A stretch of 64,000 bases of DNA from Streptomyces buecherae. GTDB taxonomy: Bacteria > Actinomycetota > Actinomycetes > Streptomycetales > Streptomycetaceae. Below, piece after piece: positions 33,994 through 42,520 of this stretch (position 1 is the first letter of the stretch; each line of letters opens with the position of its first letter). The stretch lies in NCBI RefSeq assembly GCF_014295035.1, contig NZ_CP060404.1, positions 5,554,501 to 5,618,500 of the forward strand, in the 5' to 3' direction. Both the position numbers and the translations under genes were made by a program. The notes beneath the pieces are model-generated. The model saw only the letters and a list, made by a program, of their open reading frames with translations, was not told the origin of the DNA and searched no databases.

Positions 33994-35757
33994 GTGGTGC
34001 GCTTCATGCACGGTTCATGGACGTACGGACAACACCCCGACGCGGTCGTCGTCGGCAGCGGCATCATCGGCGCGGCCTGCGCCGAGGCGTTGACCCGGCG
34101 CGGCGTGCGGGTGCTGGTGCTCGACCGCGGGGCCGTCGCCTCGGCCACCACCGCGAGCGGCGAGGGCAACCTGCTGGTCTCCGACAAGCCGCCCGGGCCC
34201 GAACTGGGCCTCGCGCTCGCCTCGTTACGCCGCTGGCCCGCGCTCCTGGCCGAGCTGCGGGAGGAACTCGGGCCGCGCCGCGCGGCGTGCGAGTACGAGC
34301 GCAAGGGCGGGCTCGTCGTCGCGATCGGCGCGGCGCAGTCGGCCGCGCTGCACGCCTTCGCGGCGGCTCAGCGCGTCGTCGGCGTCGAGGCCCACGCGCT
34401 GGCGCCGGACGAGTTCGCCGCGTACGAGCCCCACCTGACGCCACGGGCCACCGCCGTCCTGCACTACCCGCAGGACGCCCAGCTCCAGCCGGTGTTGGCG
34501 GCGACGGCGCTGCTCGCCGCGGTGCGCGCACGGGGCGGCGAGGTGCGCGGCGGCGTCGCCGCGCTCGGCGTGCGGCGCGACCGGCGCGGCCGGGTGCGCG
34601 CGGTGCGCACCGCGCGCGGGGACGTGCCGTGCGGCGCGGTCGTCAACGCCTGCGGCCCGTGGGCGGGTTCGTTCGCCGACGCGGCCGGCGCCCCGCTGCC
34701 GGTGGCGCCGCGCCGTGGCTTGGTCCTGGTCACCGCCCCGCTGCCGGCCGGCACCGTACGGCACAAGGTCTACGCCGCCGACTACGTCGGCGCGGTCGGC
34801 GCCGCCGAGGCCGACCTGCGGCTCTCCACCGTCGTGGAGGCCACCCAGGCGGGCACCGTGCTCATCGGCTCCAGCCGGCAGCGGGTGGGCTTCGACCCGG
34901 CGATCCCGGTCGCGGTGCTGCGCGCGCTGGCCCGCGGCGCCACCGCGCTGTTCCCGCTGCTCGCCGCCGTTCCGGTGCTGCGCGCCTACGGCGGCTTCCG
35001 CCCGTACACCCCCGACCACCTCCCCGTCATCGGCCCCGATCCGCGCCGGGCCGGCCTGTGGCACGCCACGGGCCACGAGGGCGCGGGCATCGGCCTCGCC
35101 GCCGCCACCGGCGACCTGCTCGCCGAACTGTTCACGGGCGAGCCGCCCCACCTGGACCCCGCCCCGTTCCGGGTGGACCGCCCGGGGCTGCGCGGCGCGC
35201 CGGAGGCGGCGGGAGGCGTACCGGCGGCGGGGGTGGCGGCGGTGCCGGTGCGGCCGGGGCCCGGGGCGGAGAGGGCGGAGGGGCCCGTGGCGCGGGTGGC
35301 GGCGGGCCCCGGGGTGGCGCAAGCGGACGGCGGCGGGGGCGTGCCGCTCACCGTGGACGGCGTCGCGCGGCGCGCCCGCCCCGGCGACACGGTGGCCACG
35401 GTCCTGCTGGCCACGGGCCGGGCCGCGTGGCGCACCACGCGCGGCGGCGATCGGCCACGCGGCGTCTTCTGCGGCATCGGGGTGTGCCACGACTGCCTCG
35501 TGGTCGTGAACGGGCTGCCCGACGTGCGGGCCTGCCTGCGGGAGGTCGCCCCGGGGGACGCGGTGGAGACACAACGCGGCGCCGTCCTGCCGGGGCCCGC
35601 GACGGGCGCGGGCGAGGACTCGGGTGGGGGCGGGGCGGGGGCGGCTGGTCGGGACGGTGGCGGCGGGGCGGTCGATGCCAGCGGCGCGGCCGGGTCGACC
35701 CGTACGGCGGCCGTCGACGGTGACGGCGCGCACGGCGACGGAGGGGACCGGGCATGA
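33994..35757 (+). CDS. D-hydroxyproline dehydrogenase, fused FAD (beta) and [2Fe-2S] (gamma) subunits
   Basis: A 587-residue fusion. Residues about 15-395 are a DAO-type flavoprotein (FAD motif VVVGSGIIGAACAE; RPYTPDHLPVIG near the end), like the beta subunit of hydroxyproline dehydrogenase and HcnC. After an Ala/Gly-rich linker, residues about 445-560 form a ferredoxin-like HcnA/gamma domain with cysteines C493, C498, C501 and C514. It should oxidise cis-4-hydroxy-D-proline to pyrroline-4-hydroxy-2-carboxylate with the protein at 35754. GGAG at 33986-33989 serves GTG 33994 or 33997. The codon at 34225-34227 (residue 78) is TTA, so full translation needs the bldA tRNA. The stop overlaps the next start (ATGA). 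Confidence 0.88.
   Translation: MVRFMHGSWTYGQHPDAVVVGSGIIGAACAEALTRRGVRVLVLDRGAVASATTASGEGNLLVSDKPPGPELGLALASLRRWPALLAELREELGPRRAACEYERKGGLVVAIGAAQSAALHAFAAAQRVVGVEAHALAPDEFAAYEPHLTPRATAVLHYPQDAQLQPVLAATALLAAVRARGGEVRGGVAALGVRRDRRGRVRAVRTARGDVPCGAVVNACGPWAGSFADAAGAPLPVAPRRGLVLVTAPLPAGTVRHKVYAADYVGAVGAAEADLRLSTVVEATQAGTVLIGSSRQRVGFDPAIPVAVLRALARGATALFPLLAAVPVLRAYGGFRPYTPDHLPVIGPDPRRAGLWHATGHEGAGIGLAAATGDLLAELFTGEPPHLDPAPFRVDRPGLRGAPEAAGGVPAAGVAAVPVRPGPGAERAEGPVARVAAGPGVAQADGGGGVPLTVDGVARRARPGDTVATVLLATGRAAWRTTRGGDRPRGVFCGIGVCHDCLVVVNGLPDVRACLREVAPGDAVETQRGAVLPGPATGAGEDSGGGGAGAAGRDGGGGAVDASGAAGSTRTAAVDGDGAHGDGGDRA
34225..34227 (+). promoter_or_regulatory. TTA leucine codon in the D-hydroxyproline dehydrogenase gene
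   Basis: In frame, the codons read TCG-TTA-CGC (Ser-Leu-Arg) at residues 77-79. TTA codons are very rare in streptomycetes and are read by the bldA tRNA. It lies early in the second gene of the operon, so translation of this gene, and by coupling of the next, would be low in cells lacking mature tRNA-Leu(UUA). Confidence 0.9.
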
Positions 35758-37478
35758 CGGACGGGCGGCGGATCGTCGTCATCGGCGCCGGGCCGGCCGG
35801 GCTGCACGCGGCCCTGGCCGCCGCGCGCGCCGGCGCGCGGGTCACCCTCGTGGACAACGGCGCGCGCGTCGGCGGCCAGTACCACCGCCACGCGCCGCCC
35901 GCCGACGAGCCGAGCCCCGGTCACGCCCCGGTACGCCCCCGCCACGCGCCGCCCGCCGGCGAGCTGAGCCCCGGCCGCGCCCCGGTACGCCCCCACCACG
36001 CGTCACCCGCCGGCGGAGCCGCCCCCGGCCGCGCCCCGGAGGGCCAACGCCTGGCGCGGGCCGTCGCCGCGCACCCCGCCATCGACCACCGGCCGCACAC
36101 CACCGCCTGGTCGATCGAGCCGACCCGGGACGCGGGCGGTGGCGCGCCGGCGCCGCACCTCGTGCACGTCCTCACCGGGCCGGCCGACGGTTTCCGTACG
36201 CCGGGCACGCTCGCCGCCGACGCGCTGGTGCTCTGCCCGGGCGCGTTCGACCGGTCGCTGCCCTTCCCCGGCTGGGACCTGCCCGGCGTGGTCACGGCCG
36301 GCGCCGCCCAGACGTTGGCCAAGGGACAGCGGCTCGCCGTGGGCCAGCGGGTGATCGTGGCCGGCACCGGCCCGTTCCTGCTGCCGGTGGCGGCGGCGCT
36401 GCTTGGCGCCGGCGCCCGGGTGCTCGGCGTCTGGGAGGCCGGCTCGCCCGCCGGCTGGCTGCGCTCCCCGCTCGCCGCGCTCCGCGACGGACGCGGCAAG
36501 CTCCCCGAACTCGCCGCGTACGCCGGCACGTTGGCCCGCCACCGGGTCCCGTACCGCACCCGACGCGCGGTCGTCGCCGCGCACGGCGAAGGACGGCTGC
36601 GCGCCGTGACCGCCGCCCGGCTCGCGCCGGACTGGACGGTGCGGCCCGGGAGCGAGCGCCGCGTCGAGGGCGTGGACGCGCTCTGCGTGGGCTACGGGTT
36701 CACCCCGCAACTCGAACTCGCCCTCGCCACGGGCTGCGCGCTCGAAGACGGCCCCGACGGCACGCCGCGCGTCGCGCTGCGCGCGGGGCAGCGCACATCG
36801 GTGCCCCGGGTGTACGCGGCCGGCGAGCTGACCGGCGTGGGCGGCGCCGAACTCGCCGCGCACGAGGGAGAGTTGGCGGGCCTGATGGCCGCCGCCGCGC
36901 TCGGCCACCGCGCGGGCGACCCGGCCCGCGTCGCCTGGCTGCGCCGCCGGGTCCGCTCGGGTCGCCGCTTCGCCACCGCGCTCGCCCTGGCCCACCCGGT
37001 GCGGCCGGGCTGGCACACCTGGCTGCGGGGCGACACCCTCGTCTGCCGCTGCGAGGAGGTGACGTACGACGCGCTGCGCGCGGCCGTCACCGAGCGGCAC
37101 GTCGACGGCCCGCGCGCGCTCAAGCTCACCTGCCGCGCCGGGCTCGGCGCCTGCCAGGGCCGCACCTGCGGGCGCGCCGTCACGGAGTTGGCGGCGGGCC
37201 TCACCCCGGACGTGTCGGCGCCGGGCACTCCGGCGCCGCGCGGGCGTCGGCCCCTCGGTTACGCCGACCGGTACGCCATCGACACCCGCCCCATCGCCCA
37301 GCCCATCCGCCTCGGCGACCTCGCCGGATCCCCCACCGACTCCCCGGCCCCCGCTGACTCCCCGGCCCCCGCCGACCTCTCCATCCCCATCGACCTCACC
37401 CCACCCCCGCTCACCTCCCCGCCCCCGGACGAACTGGCGCCCCCGCAGCACCGCGACCCTCAGCCCCCGGACGCGTAA
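35754..37478 (+). CDS. D-hydroxyproline dehydrogenase, NAD(P)/FAD (alpha) subunit with BFD-like iron-sulfur domain
   Basis: A 574-residue pyridine-nucleotide-disulfide-type oxidoreductase, like HcnB and the alpha subunit of hydroxyproline dehydrogenase. The first FAD motif is VVIGAGPAGLHAA (residues 8-20) and the second nucleotide motif lies around GTGPFLLPVAA. The C-terminal BFD-like domain has C431 and C433 (CRCEE) and C467 and C472 (GACQGRTCG) for a [2Fe-2S] cluster. An 18-residue repeat expands residues 45-98, and a Pro-rich repeat closes the C-terminus. The ATGA overlap with the previous gene indicates translational coupling, so both subunits form one complex at the membrane or in the cytoplasm. 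Confidence 0.88.
   Translation: MTDGRRIVVIGAGPAGLHAALAAARAGARVTLVDNGARVGGQYHRHAPPADEPSPGHAPVRPRHAPPAGELSPGRAPVRPHHASPAGGAAPGRAPEGQRLARAVAAHPAIDHRPHTTAWSIEPTRDAGGGAPAPHLVHVLTGPADGFRTPGTLAADALVLCPGAFDRSLPFPGWDLPGVVTAGAAQTLAKGQRLAVGQRVIVAGTGPFLLPVAAALLGAGARVLGVWEAGSPAGWLRSPLAALRDGRGKLPELAAYAGTLARHRVPYRTRRAVVAAHGEGRLRAVTAARLAPDWTVRPGSERRVEGVDALCVGYGFTPQLELALATGCALEDGPDGTPRVALRAGQRTSVPRVYAAGELTGVGGAELAAHEGELAGLMAAAALGHRAGDPARVAWLRRRVRSGRRFATALALAHPVRPGWHTWLRGDTLVCRCEEVTYDALRAAVTERHVDGPRALKLTCRAGLGACQGRTCGRAVTELAAGLTPDVSAPGTPAPRGRRPLGYADRYAIDTRPIAQPIRLGDLAGSPTDSPAPADSPAPADLSIPIDLTPPPLTSPPPDELAPPQHRDPQPPDA
35886..36047 (+). repeat. 54-bp coding repeat, three copies
   Basis: Three 54-bp units encode an 18-residue motif (RHAPPADEPSPGHAPVRP, then RHAPPAGELSPGRAPVRP and a diverged third) within the FAD-binding part of the dehydrogenase subunit. 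The unit length preserves the reading frame. The units interrupt the segment that follows GGQYH in relatives. Confidence 0.9.
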
Positions 37479-37489
37479 CGGAGACCCCC

Positions 37490-38584
37490 ATGAGCACCGA
37501 CCTGCCTACCGACCCGCCCACCGACCTTCCGGAGCCAGCCGCCGCGCCGTCTGCCGCGCCCGGCGCCCGCTCGAAGCCGCACGCGCGCGCCCTGACCGGC
37601 GTCGTGGTCGCCACCGCGCTCCCGTACGCCGACGACCCCGCCGCCCCCGCCGGGCTGCGGCCCGACCTCGACCGGTACGCCGAACACTGCCGCTGGCTGG
37701 TGGACAGCGGCTGTCACGGGGTCGGCCCCAACGGATCGCTGGGCGAGTACTCCTCGCTCACCGACACCGAGCGGCGCGCGGTCGCCCGTACGGCCGTCAC
37801 GGCCGTCGGCCGGGACGCGCTGGTGGTGGTCGGGGTGCACGGCGTCGGCGCGCACCAGGCCCGCCGCTGGGCGGAGCACGCCGCCGAGGACGGCGCCGAC
37901 GGGGTGCTGTGCCTGCCGCCGACGCTCTACCGCGCGTCCACCGCCGAGGTCGTCCACCACTTCGAGCAGGTGGCGGCGGTCGGGCTGCCGGTCATGGTTT
38001 ACAACAACCCGCTCGACACCAAGGTGGACCTCACGCCTGAGGTGATCGGGGAACTCGCCGCCATCGACAACGTCGTCGCCGTCAAGGAGTTCTCCGGCGA
38101 CGTGCGGCGCGTGCGGCACATCAAGGAGTGCGCCCCCGACCTCGCCATGATCGCCGGCGCCGACGACCTGGTGCTCGAATCGCTGCTGATGGGCGCCGAG
38201 GGCTGGTTCGCCGGCTTCCCGAACGTCTTCCCCGCCGCGTCGGTGCGGCTGTTCGACCTCGCCCGCGCGGGCCGGCTCGCGGAGGCGCGGGCGCTGTACG
38301 AACCGCTGGTGGCGGCCTTCCGCTGGGACTCGCGCACCGAGTTCGTCCAGGCCATCAAGCGGGCGATGGACCTGGTCGGGCGGTACGGCGGGCCCAGCCG
38401 CCCGCCGCGCGGGCCGCTGGCCGGCGACCAGCTCGCCGCGCTGGACGCGGACGTACGGCGCGCCGTCGACGCGCTCGCGGCGGCGGACGCCGAGGCCGCT
38501 CCCCGGCCCGGCGAGCCCGTGGCGGCCGGGGCCCGGCAGCCCGCCGCGCCGGCGGTCGGCGTGCGCGCGGCCGGGGGCCGCTGA
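37490..38584 (+). CDS. DapA-family aldolase/deaminase, likely pyrroline-4-hydroxy-2-carboxylate deaminase
   Basis: A 364-residue enzyme of the dihydrodipicolinate-synthase family. The catalytic lysine is K199 (VKEFSGD) and the tyrosine is Y171 (VMVYNNP), 28 residues apart as in DapA. GPNGSLGEYSSLTDTE and the VVVGVHGVG block are also typical. Its place behind the dehydrogenase genes identifies it as the step that turns pyrroline-4-hydroxy-2-carboxylate into 2-oxoglutarate semialdehyde and ammonia, rather than lysine biosynthesis. The first 30 residues and the last 60 are Ala/Pro-rich extensions. The stop overlaps the next start (TGATG). Confidence 0.88.
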   Translation: MSTDLPTDPPTDLPEPAAAPSAAPGARSKPHARALTGVVVATALPYADDPAAPAGLRPDLDRYAEHCRWLVDSGCHGVGPNGSLGEYSSLTDTERRAVARTAVTAVGRDALVVVGVHGVGAHQARRWAEHAAEDGADGVLCLPPTLYRASTAEVVHHFEQVAAVGLPVMVYNNPLDTKVDLTPEVIGELAAIDNVVAVKEFSGDVRRVRHIKECAPDLAMIAGADDLVLESLLMGAEGWFAGFPNVFPAASVRLFDLARAGRLAEARALYEPLVAAFRWDSRTEFVQAIKRAMDLVGRYGGPSRPPRGPLAGDQLAALDADVRRAVDALAAADAEAAPRPGEPVAAGARQPAAPAVGVRAAGGR

Positions 38585-39708
38585 TGCGCGCCGCGCGCTG
38601 CCTGAGCGCCGTCGACTCGCACACGGAGGGCATGCCGACCCGCGTCATCACCGGCGGCATCGGCCCGGTGCCGGGCCAGACGATGGCCGAGCGGCGGCAC
38701 TACTTCGTGGAACACCTCGACGCGATACGGCAGTTCCTGGTCAACGAGCCGCGCGGGCACCCCGCCATGAGCGGCGCCGTCCTCCAGCCCCCGACCCGGC
38801 CGGACGCCGACTGGGGCGTCCTGTTCATCGAGGTCTCCGGCTGCCTGCCGATGTGCGGCCACGGCACCATCGGCGTGGCCACGGTGCTGGTCGAGACGGG
38901 CATGGTGGAGGTCACCGAACCGGTCACGACCGTACGCCTGGACACCCCGGCCGGCCTGGTCGAGGCCCGGGTGGACGTGAGCGGTGGCCGCGCCGAGCGA
39001 GTGACGCTGCACAACGTGGCCGCGTACGCGCACGAGTTGGACGCCACCGTGGACGTTCCCGGCATCGGGCGGGTCCGCTACGACATGGCGTACGGGGGCA
39101 ACTTCTACGCCATCACCCCGCTCAGCCGGCTCGGCATCCCCTTCGACCGGCGGCACAAGGACGAGATCCTCGCCGCCGGCATGGCGATCATGGCGGCGGT
39201 CAACGAGCAGCGGCGGCCCGAGCACCCCACCGATCCCGGCATCGCCGGCTGCCGCCACGTGCAGTTCACGGCCCCGGGCACGCCCGGCGTCGGCGCGGCG
39301 GGTGCCGGGGGCGGGGCGACCGGGGGCGGTACGGGCGGGGGCGGTAGGGCCGTGGCCGGGGGAGCGGGGGTGGCTGGGGGAGCCGGGCGAGCGGGGGCGG
39401 CCGGGGGTGGCAGTCATGCCCGGAACGCGATGGTGATCCACCCCGGCTGGTTCGACCGCTCGCCGTGCGGCACCGGCACCTGCGCGCGGATGGCCCAGCT
39501 CCACGCGCGCGGCGAACTCGCCCTGCACGAGGACTTCGTCAACGAGTCCTTCATCGGCACCCACTTCACCGGCCGCCTCGTCACCACCGAACGCGTCGGC
39601 GACCGCGCCGCGGTCCGCCCCGCCCTCGCCGGCCGGGCCTGGATCACCGGCATGGGGCAGTACCTCCTCGACCCGACCGACCCCTTCCCGGCCGGCTTCG
39701 TGCTGTAG
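38584..39708 (+). CDS. 4-hydroxyproline 2-epimerase (proline racemase family)
   Basis: A 374-residue PLP-independent racemase that interconverts trans-4-hydroxy-L-proline and cis-4-hydroxy-D-proline. The catalytic pair is C91 (PMCGHGTIG) and C295 (SPCGTGTCAR), so both bases are thiols. DSHTEGMPTRVI at the N-terminus and the MAYGGNFYAI block agree with the 4-hydroxyproline group of the family. A Gly/Ala insertion of about 47 residues (231-277) lies before HARNAMVIHPGWFDR. It is coupled by a TGATG overlap to the deaminase gene and ends the operon at a terminator. It starts the pathway. Confidence 0.92.
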   Translation: MRAARCLSAVDSHTEGMPTRVITGGIGPVPGQTMAERRHYFVEHLDAIRQFLVNEPRGHPAMSGAVLQPPTRPDADWGVLFIEVSGCLPMCGHGTIGVATVLVETGMVEVTEPVTTVRLDTPAGLVEARVDVSGGRAERVTLHNVAAYAHELDATVDVPGIGRVRYDMAYGGNFYAITPLSRLGIPFDRRHKDEILAAGMAIMAAVNEQRRPEHPTDPGIAGCRHVQFTAPGTPGVGAAGAGGGATGGGTGGGGRAVAGGAGVAGGAGRAGAAGGGSHARNAMVIHPGWFDRSPCGTGTCARMAQLHARGELALHEDFVNESFIGTHFTGRLVTTERVGDRAAVRPALAGRAWITGMGQYLLDPTDPFPAGFVL

Positions 39709-39726
39709 GGGCGACCGGGGGCGCGC

Positions 39727-39760
39727 GGCGCGGGGGGCACGCACCGCGTGTGCCCGCGCC
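39727..39760. terminator. GC-rich hairpin between epimerase and MFS gene
   Basis: The 39727-39742 arm pairs with 39746-39760 around an ACC loop with one or two bulges. It lies between the converging epimerase (+) and transporter (-) genes and can stop both transcripts. Confidence 0.75.
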
Positions 39761-39817
39761 CCCTCGCGCCTCAGCGCCGGCCGGCGGACTCCCCCTCAAC
39801 CGGACGGTCGGCCTGCC

Positions 39818-41062
39818 CTAGCCCTGACCGGCCCCGTCGCTCTCGCCCCCGTCCCGCCACGGCCGGGCGAGCGCGACCAGCGCCAGCGCCGAGAGCAGGA
39901 CGCAGGCCAGCACGACGCAGGCCATCGACAGGGCGGTCGTACGCCCCAGCGCGCCGGGGAGCGGTGCCGCCGCCGCGCCGAGCACGAACTGGGCGCCGCC
40001 GAGCATGCCGGACGCGGCCCCGGGGGCGTCGCCGCCGAGCGCGAGGACGAGGGTCGTCGAGGCGGGCAGCACGAGGCCGAACCCGAAGGTCAGGCCGAAC
40101 AGACAGGCCCAGGTGGCGCCGAACGCGCCGCCGCCCGTGCCGAGCAGGACCACCAACGTGAGCGCGCAGACCACGGTGGCGGCCACGCCGCCGAGGAGCA
40201 GGGTGCCCAGGCGTACGCGTCCGGCCAACGCCCCGAACACCACCCCGGCCAGCACGGTGCCGACGGCGTTGGTGGCGAAGACGAGGCCGTACGCCGTGGG
40301 CGACAGGCCGTAGCCGTCCTGGAAGACGAAGGGCGAGCCGGTGATGTAGGCGAAGAGCGCACCGAGCGCGCAGCCGACGACGAGCAGGTTGCCGACCAGC
40401 GCCCGCCGCCGCACCAGCGGGCCCATCGCGGCCAGCACGGTCCGCACGTCGCCGCGGCGGCGCCGCTCGACGGGCAGCGACTCGGGCACCCACGCCCAGA
40501 CCGCGGCCCCCAGCAGCAGCCCGGCCCCGGCGAGGGCGACGAACACCAGCCGCCACGACCCGACGCCGAGGAGCAGCCCGCCGGCGACCGGCGCCAGCAC
40601 CGGCGCGGTCATCCCGATCACGCTCAGCGTGGAGAGTTGGCGGGCCGCCCGGGCGCCGGTGTACCGGTCGCTGATCACCGCCCGGCCGATGACCAGGCCC
40701 GCGCTGCCGGCGACGCCCTGGAACAGGCGGGCCACCTCGAAGACGGCGATCGACGGCGCGAGCGCGCAGGCCAGGGACAGGCCGGCGAACGCGCCGGACC
40801 CCGCGAGCAGCAGCCGTCGCCGCCCCAGCGCGTCACTGACCGGGCCGAGCACGACCTGCCCGACGGCGAGCCCGATCAGACAGGCCGTCAGGGACAGTTG
40901 GACGGCCGTGCCCGAGGTGCCGAACGAGGTGACGATCTCCGGGAAGCCGGGCGCGTACATGTCGGTGGCGAACGGCGATATCGCCGACAACCCACCCAAC
41001 ACGATCACCAGTCGTACCGTCCCGGTCGCAAGCGAAGCAGAGTCGGTGGCTCGCTCGCTCAT
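39818..41062 (-). CDS. MFS multidrug efflux transporter, Bcr/CflA family
   Basis: A 414-residue transporter with twelve hydrophobic segments. The Bcr/CflA hallmarks are visible: FATDMYAPGFPEI after the first helix and GQVVLGPVSDALGRRR in the A-loop, with GRAVISDRYTGARAAR in the middle. Family members are drug:H+ antiporters (bicyclomycin, chloramphenicol) that also export cysteine or sulfonamides. It is preceded by an upstream AraC regulator in the same direction and could be controlled by it. There is no link to the hydroxyproline genes apart from convergence. Confidence 0.93.
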   Translation of the reverse strand: MSERATDSASLATGTVRLVIVLGGLSAISPFATDMYAPGFPEIVTSFGTSGTAVQLSLTACLIGLAVGQVVLGPVSDALGRRRLLLAGSGAFAGLSLACALAPSIAVFEVARLFQGVAGSAGLVIGRAVISDRYTGARAARQLSTLSVIGMTAPVLAPVAGGLLLGVGSWRLVFVALAGAGLLLGAAVWAWVPESLPVERRRRGDVRTVLAAMGPLVRRRALVGNLLVVGCALGALFAYITGSPFVFQDGYGLSPTAYGLVFATNAVGTVLAGVVFGALAGRVRLGTLLLGGVAATVVCALTLVVLLGTGGGAFGATWACLFGLTFGFGLVLPASTTLVLALGGDAPGAASGMLGGAQFVLGAAAAPLPGALGRTTALSMACVVLACVLLSALALVALARPWRDGGESDGAGQG

Positions 41063-41491
41063 CGCCGCTCACCCCGGGGCGAGGGCTGCGGGGGCGGCAC
41101 GTTGGCGAGCTCCCGGCGGCGCCGGCTGGCTGGGCGCCGGCTGGCTGGGCATCGGCCGGCGGGAGCGTACGGGTGGGACATCGGGCGCCTTCCTCGGGTG
41201 GGTGCGACGGCCGGTGCGACCGCCGCCGGTCACAGCCTCGGTGCCGGGGGCGGACGGTGGTGTGGAGCGCGGGTCCGGGGCGTGTGGAGGGCGGTGCGCG
41301 GTGTGCGTGCGACGGGCCCCGCACCGGCGCGCGGGCGGGAGCGTGTCCCGGCAGGCACGAGAGCGTCCCCGCAGGCAGGCAGGCAGGCAGGCAGGCAGGC
41401 GGGCAAGCAGAGGTGGGCGGGCCAGGCGGAGAGGCAGGCAGAGGCAGCCAGGCAGGCGGGCCAGGCGGAGAGGCGGGCAGGCTGGAGGTGG
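41063..41491. other. Intergenic repeat-rich region between AraC and MFS genes
   Basis: No gene is seen. A GGCTGGGC-type repeat lies at about 41125-41160, and GCAG/AGGCGG repeats fill 41371-41480. It probably holds the promoter of the MFS gene near its left end. Confidence 0.5.
41371..41400. repeat. Tetranucleotide tandem repeat (GCAG)7
   Basis: Seven perfect GCAG units followed by GC, then looser GCAG and AGGCGG repeats to about 41480. Tetranucleotide arrays change length by slippage. The array is outside the coding genes, 90 bp after the AraC stop. Confidence 0.95.
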
Positions 41492-42520
41492 TCAGGCGTG
41501 CGCGCGGCGGAACCGGGCGGGCGTGGTGCCCCGGTCGCGGCGGAAGGCGTAGCCGAAGTTGCTGGGCGAGGCGTAGCCGACCTCGTGCGCGATGCGGGAG
41601 ACCGGCCAGTCGGTCTCGACGAGCAGCGTCGCGGCCCGGTCGAGGCAGCGGCGCCGGTGGTACGCCCACACCGAGTCCCCGTACAGCACGCGGAACCCGG
41701 TGGTCAGCCGGCGGACGGACAGGGAGGACGCGCGGGCCAACTCGGCGAGCGTCGGCGGGTCGTGGCGCCGTTGCCAGAGCAGTGCGGGGACCCGGCGCAG
41801 GGCGGCCACCTCGTGCGCGGCCAGCGCGCGGCCCGGCGCGCCGGTGGCCGGCGGCGTGGTGGCCGGCGGGGCGGCGGCGAGTCCGTCGACCAGCGCGGCG
41901 AGCGCCGCCACCAGCCGCGACTCCAGGTACAGCAGGCGCCCGGGGGAGGTGCGCCGGTGCACGTACATCTCCGCCAACGGCTCCGCCACCGGGCGCAGCG
42001 CGGCGGACCGGCCGAGGTACCGCTCGCGCGCGACGTGCTCGGGACCGACGGCGGGCAGGTTCCGCGCGCCGAGTCCCCCGAGGTAGGCGTCCAGGCGGGC
42101 CCAGCTCCCGGTGACCGACACCGCCCGGTACCGCTCGCCCGGGTCGTGCGCGACGACGCCGCCGGTGGCGCGGCGCGGGCTGAGCGCCACCGAGCCGGCG
42201 TGCAACTCGTCGGCGCCGGCGGCGGTCTCGCTCACCCGTACCCGCCCCTCGACGCAGTGCTCCAGCTCGAAGTGGTCGCCCGGGAACCGGTAGCCGATCC
42301 GGTGCCCGGCGGCGAACGCGACGTCGTAGCGGACGAGGTGGAACCCGCTGTGCAGCGGCGTCACCTCGATCGTCCCGTCGCCGACCTCGGGCCGCAGTCG
42401 GTGCCGCACGGTGCCGTCGCCGCGCGCGTCGGCCCGCGCGATCGAGGCGTAGTACGCGGCGGACGTCGCCTCCCACGCGGCGGAGCCGGCCGCGCCGGCG
42501 AGCTGGTGTACCCGGGTCAC
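41492..42520 (-). CDS. AraC-family transcriptional regulator
   Basis: A 342-residue regulator. The C-terminal 100 residues are a double helix-turn-helix (TLAELARASSLSVRRLTTGF and WPVSRIAHEVGYASPSNFGYAF). The N-terminal part (about 20-200) is a cupin-like AraC-binding domain. GTG 42520 begins MTRVHQLAGAAG; no strong ribosome binding site is seen, so the start is uncertain. It is upstream of the MFS gene in the same direction and divergent from the methyltransferase at 42719. Ligand unknown. Confidence 0.88.
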   Translation of the reverse strand: MTRVHQLAGAAGSAAWEATSAAYYASIARADARGDGTVRHRLRPEVGDGTIEVTPLHSGFHLVRYDVAFAAGHRIGYRFPGDHFELEHCVEGRVRVSETAAGADELHAGSVALSPRRATGGVVAHDPGERYRAVSVTGSWARLDAYLGGLGARNLPAVGPEHVARERYLGRSAALRPVAEPLAEMYVHRRTSPGRLLYLESRLVAALAALVDGLAAAPPATTPPATGAPGRALAAHEVAALRRVPALLWQRRHDPPTLAELARASSLSVRRLTTGFRVLYGDSVWAYHRRRCLDRAATLLVETDWPVSRIAHEVGYASPSNFGYAFRRDRGTTPARFRRAHA

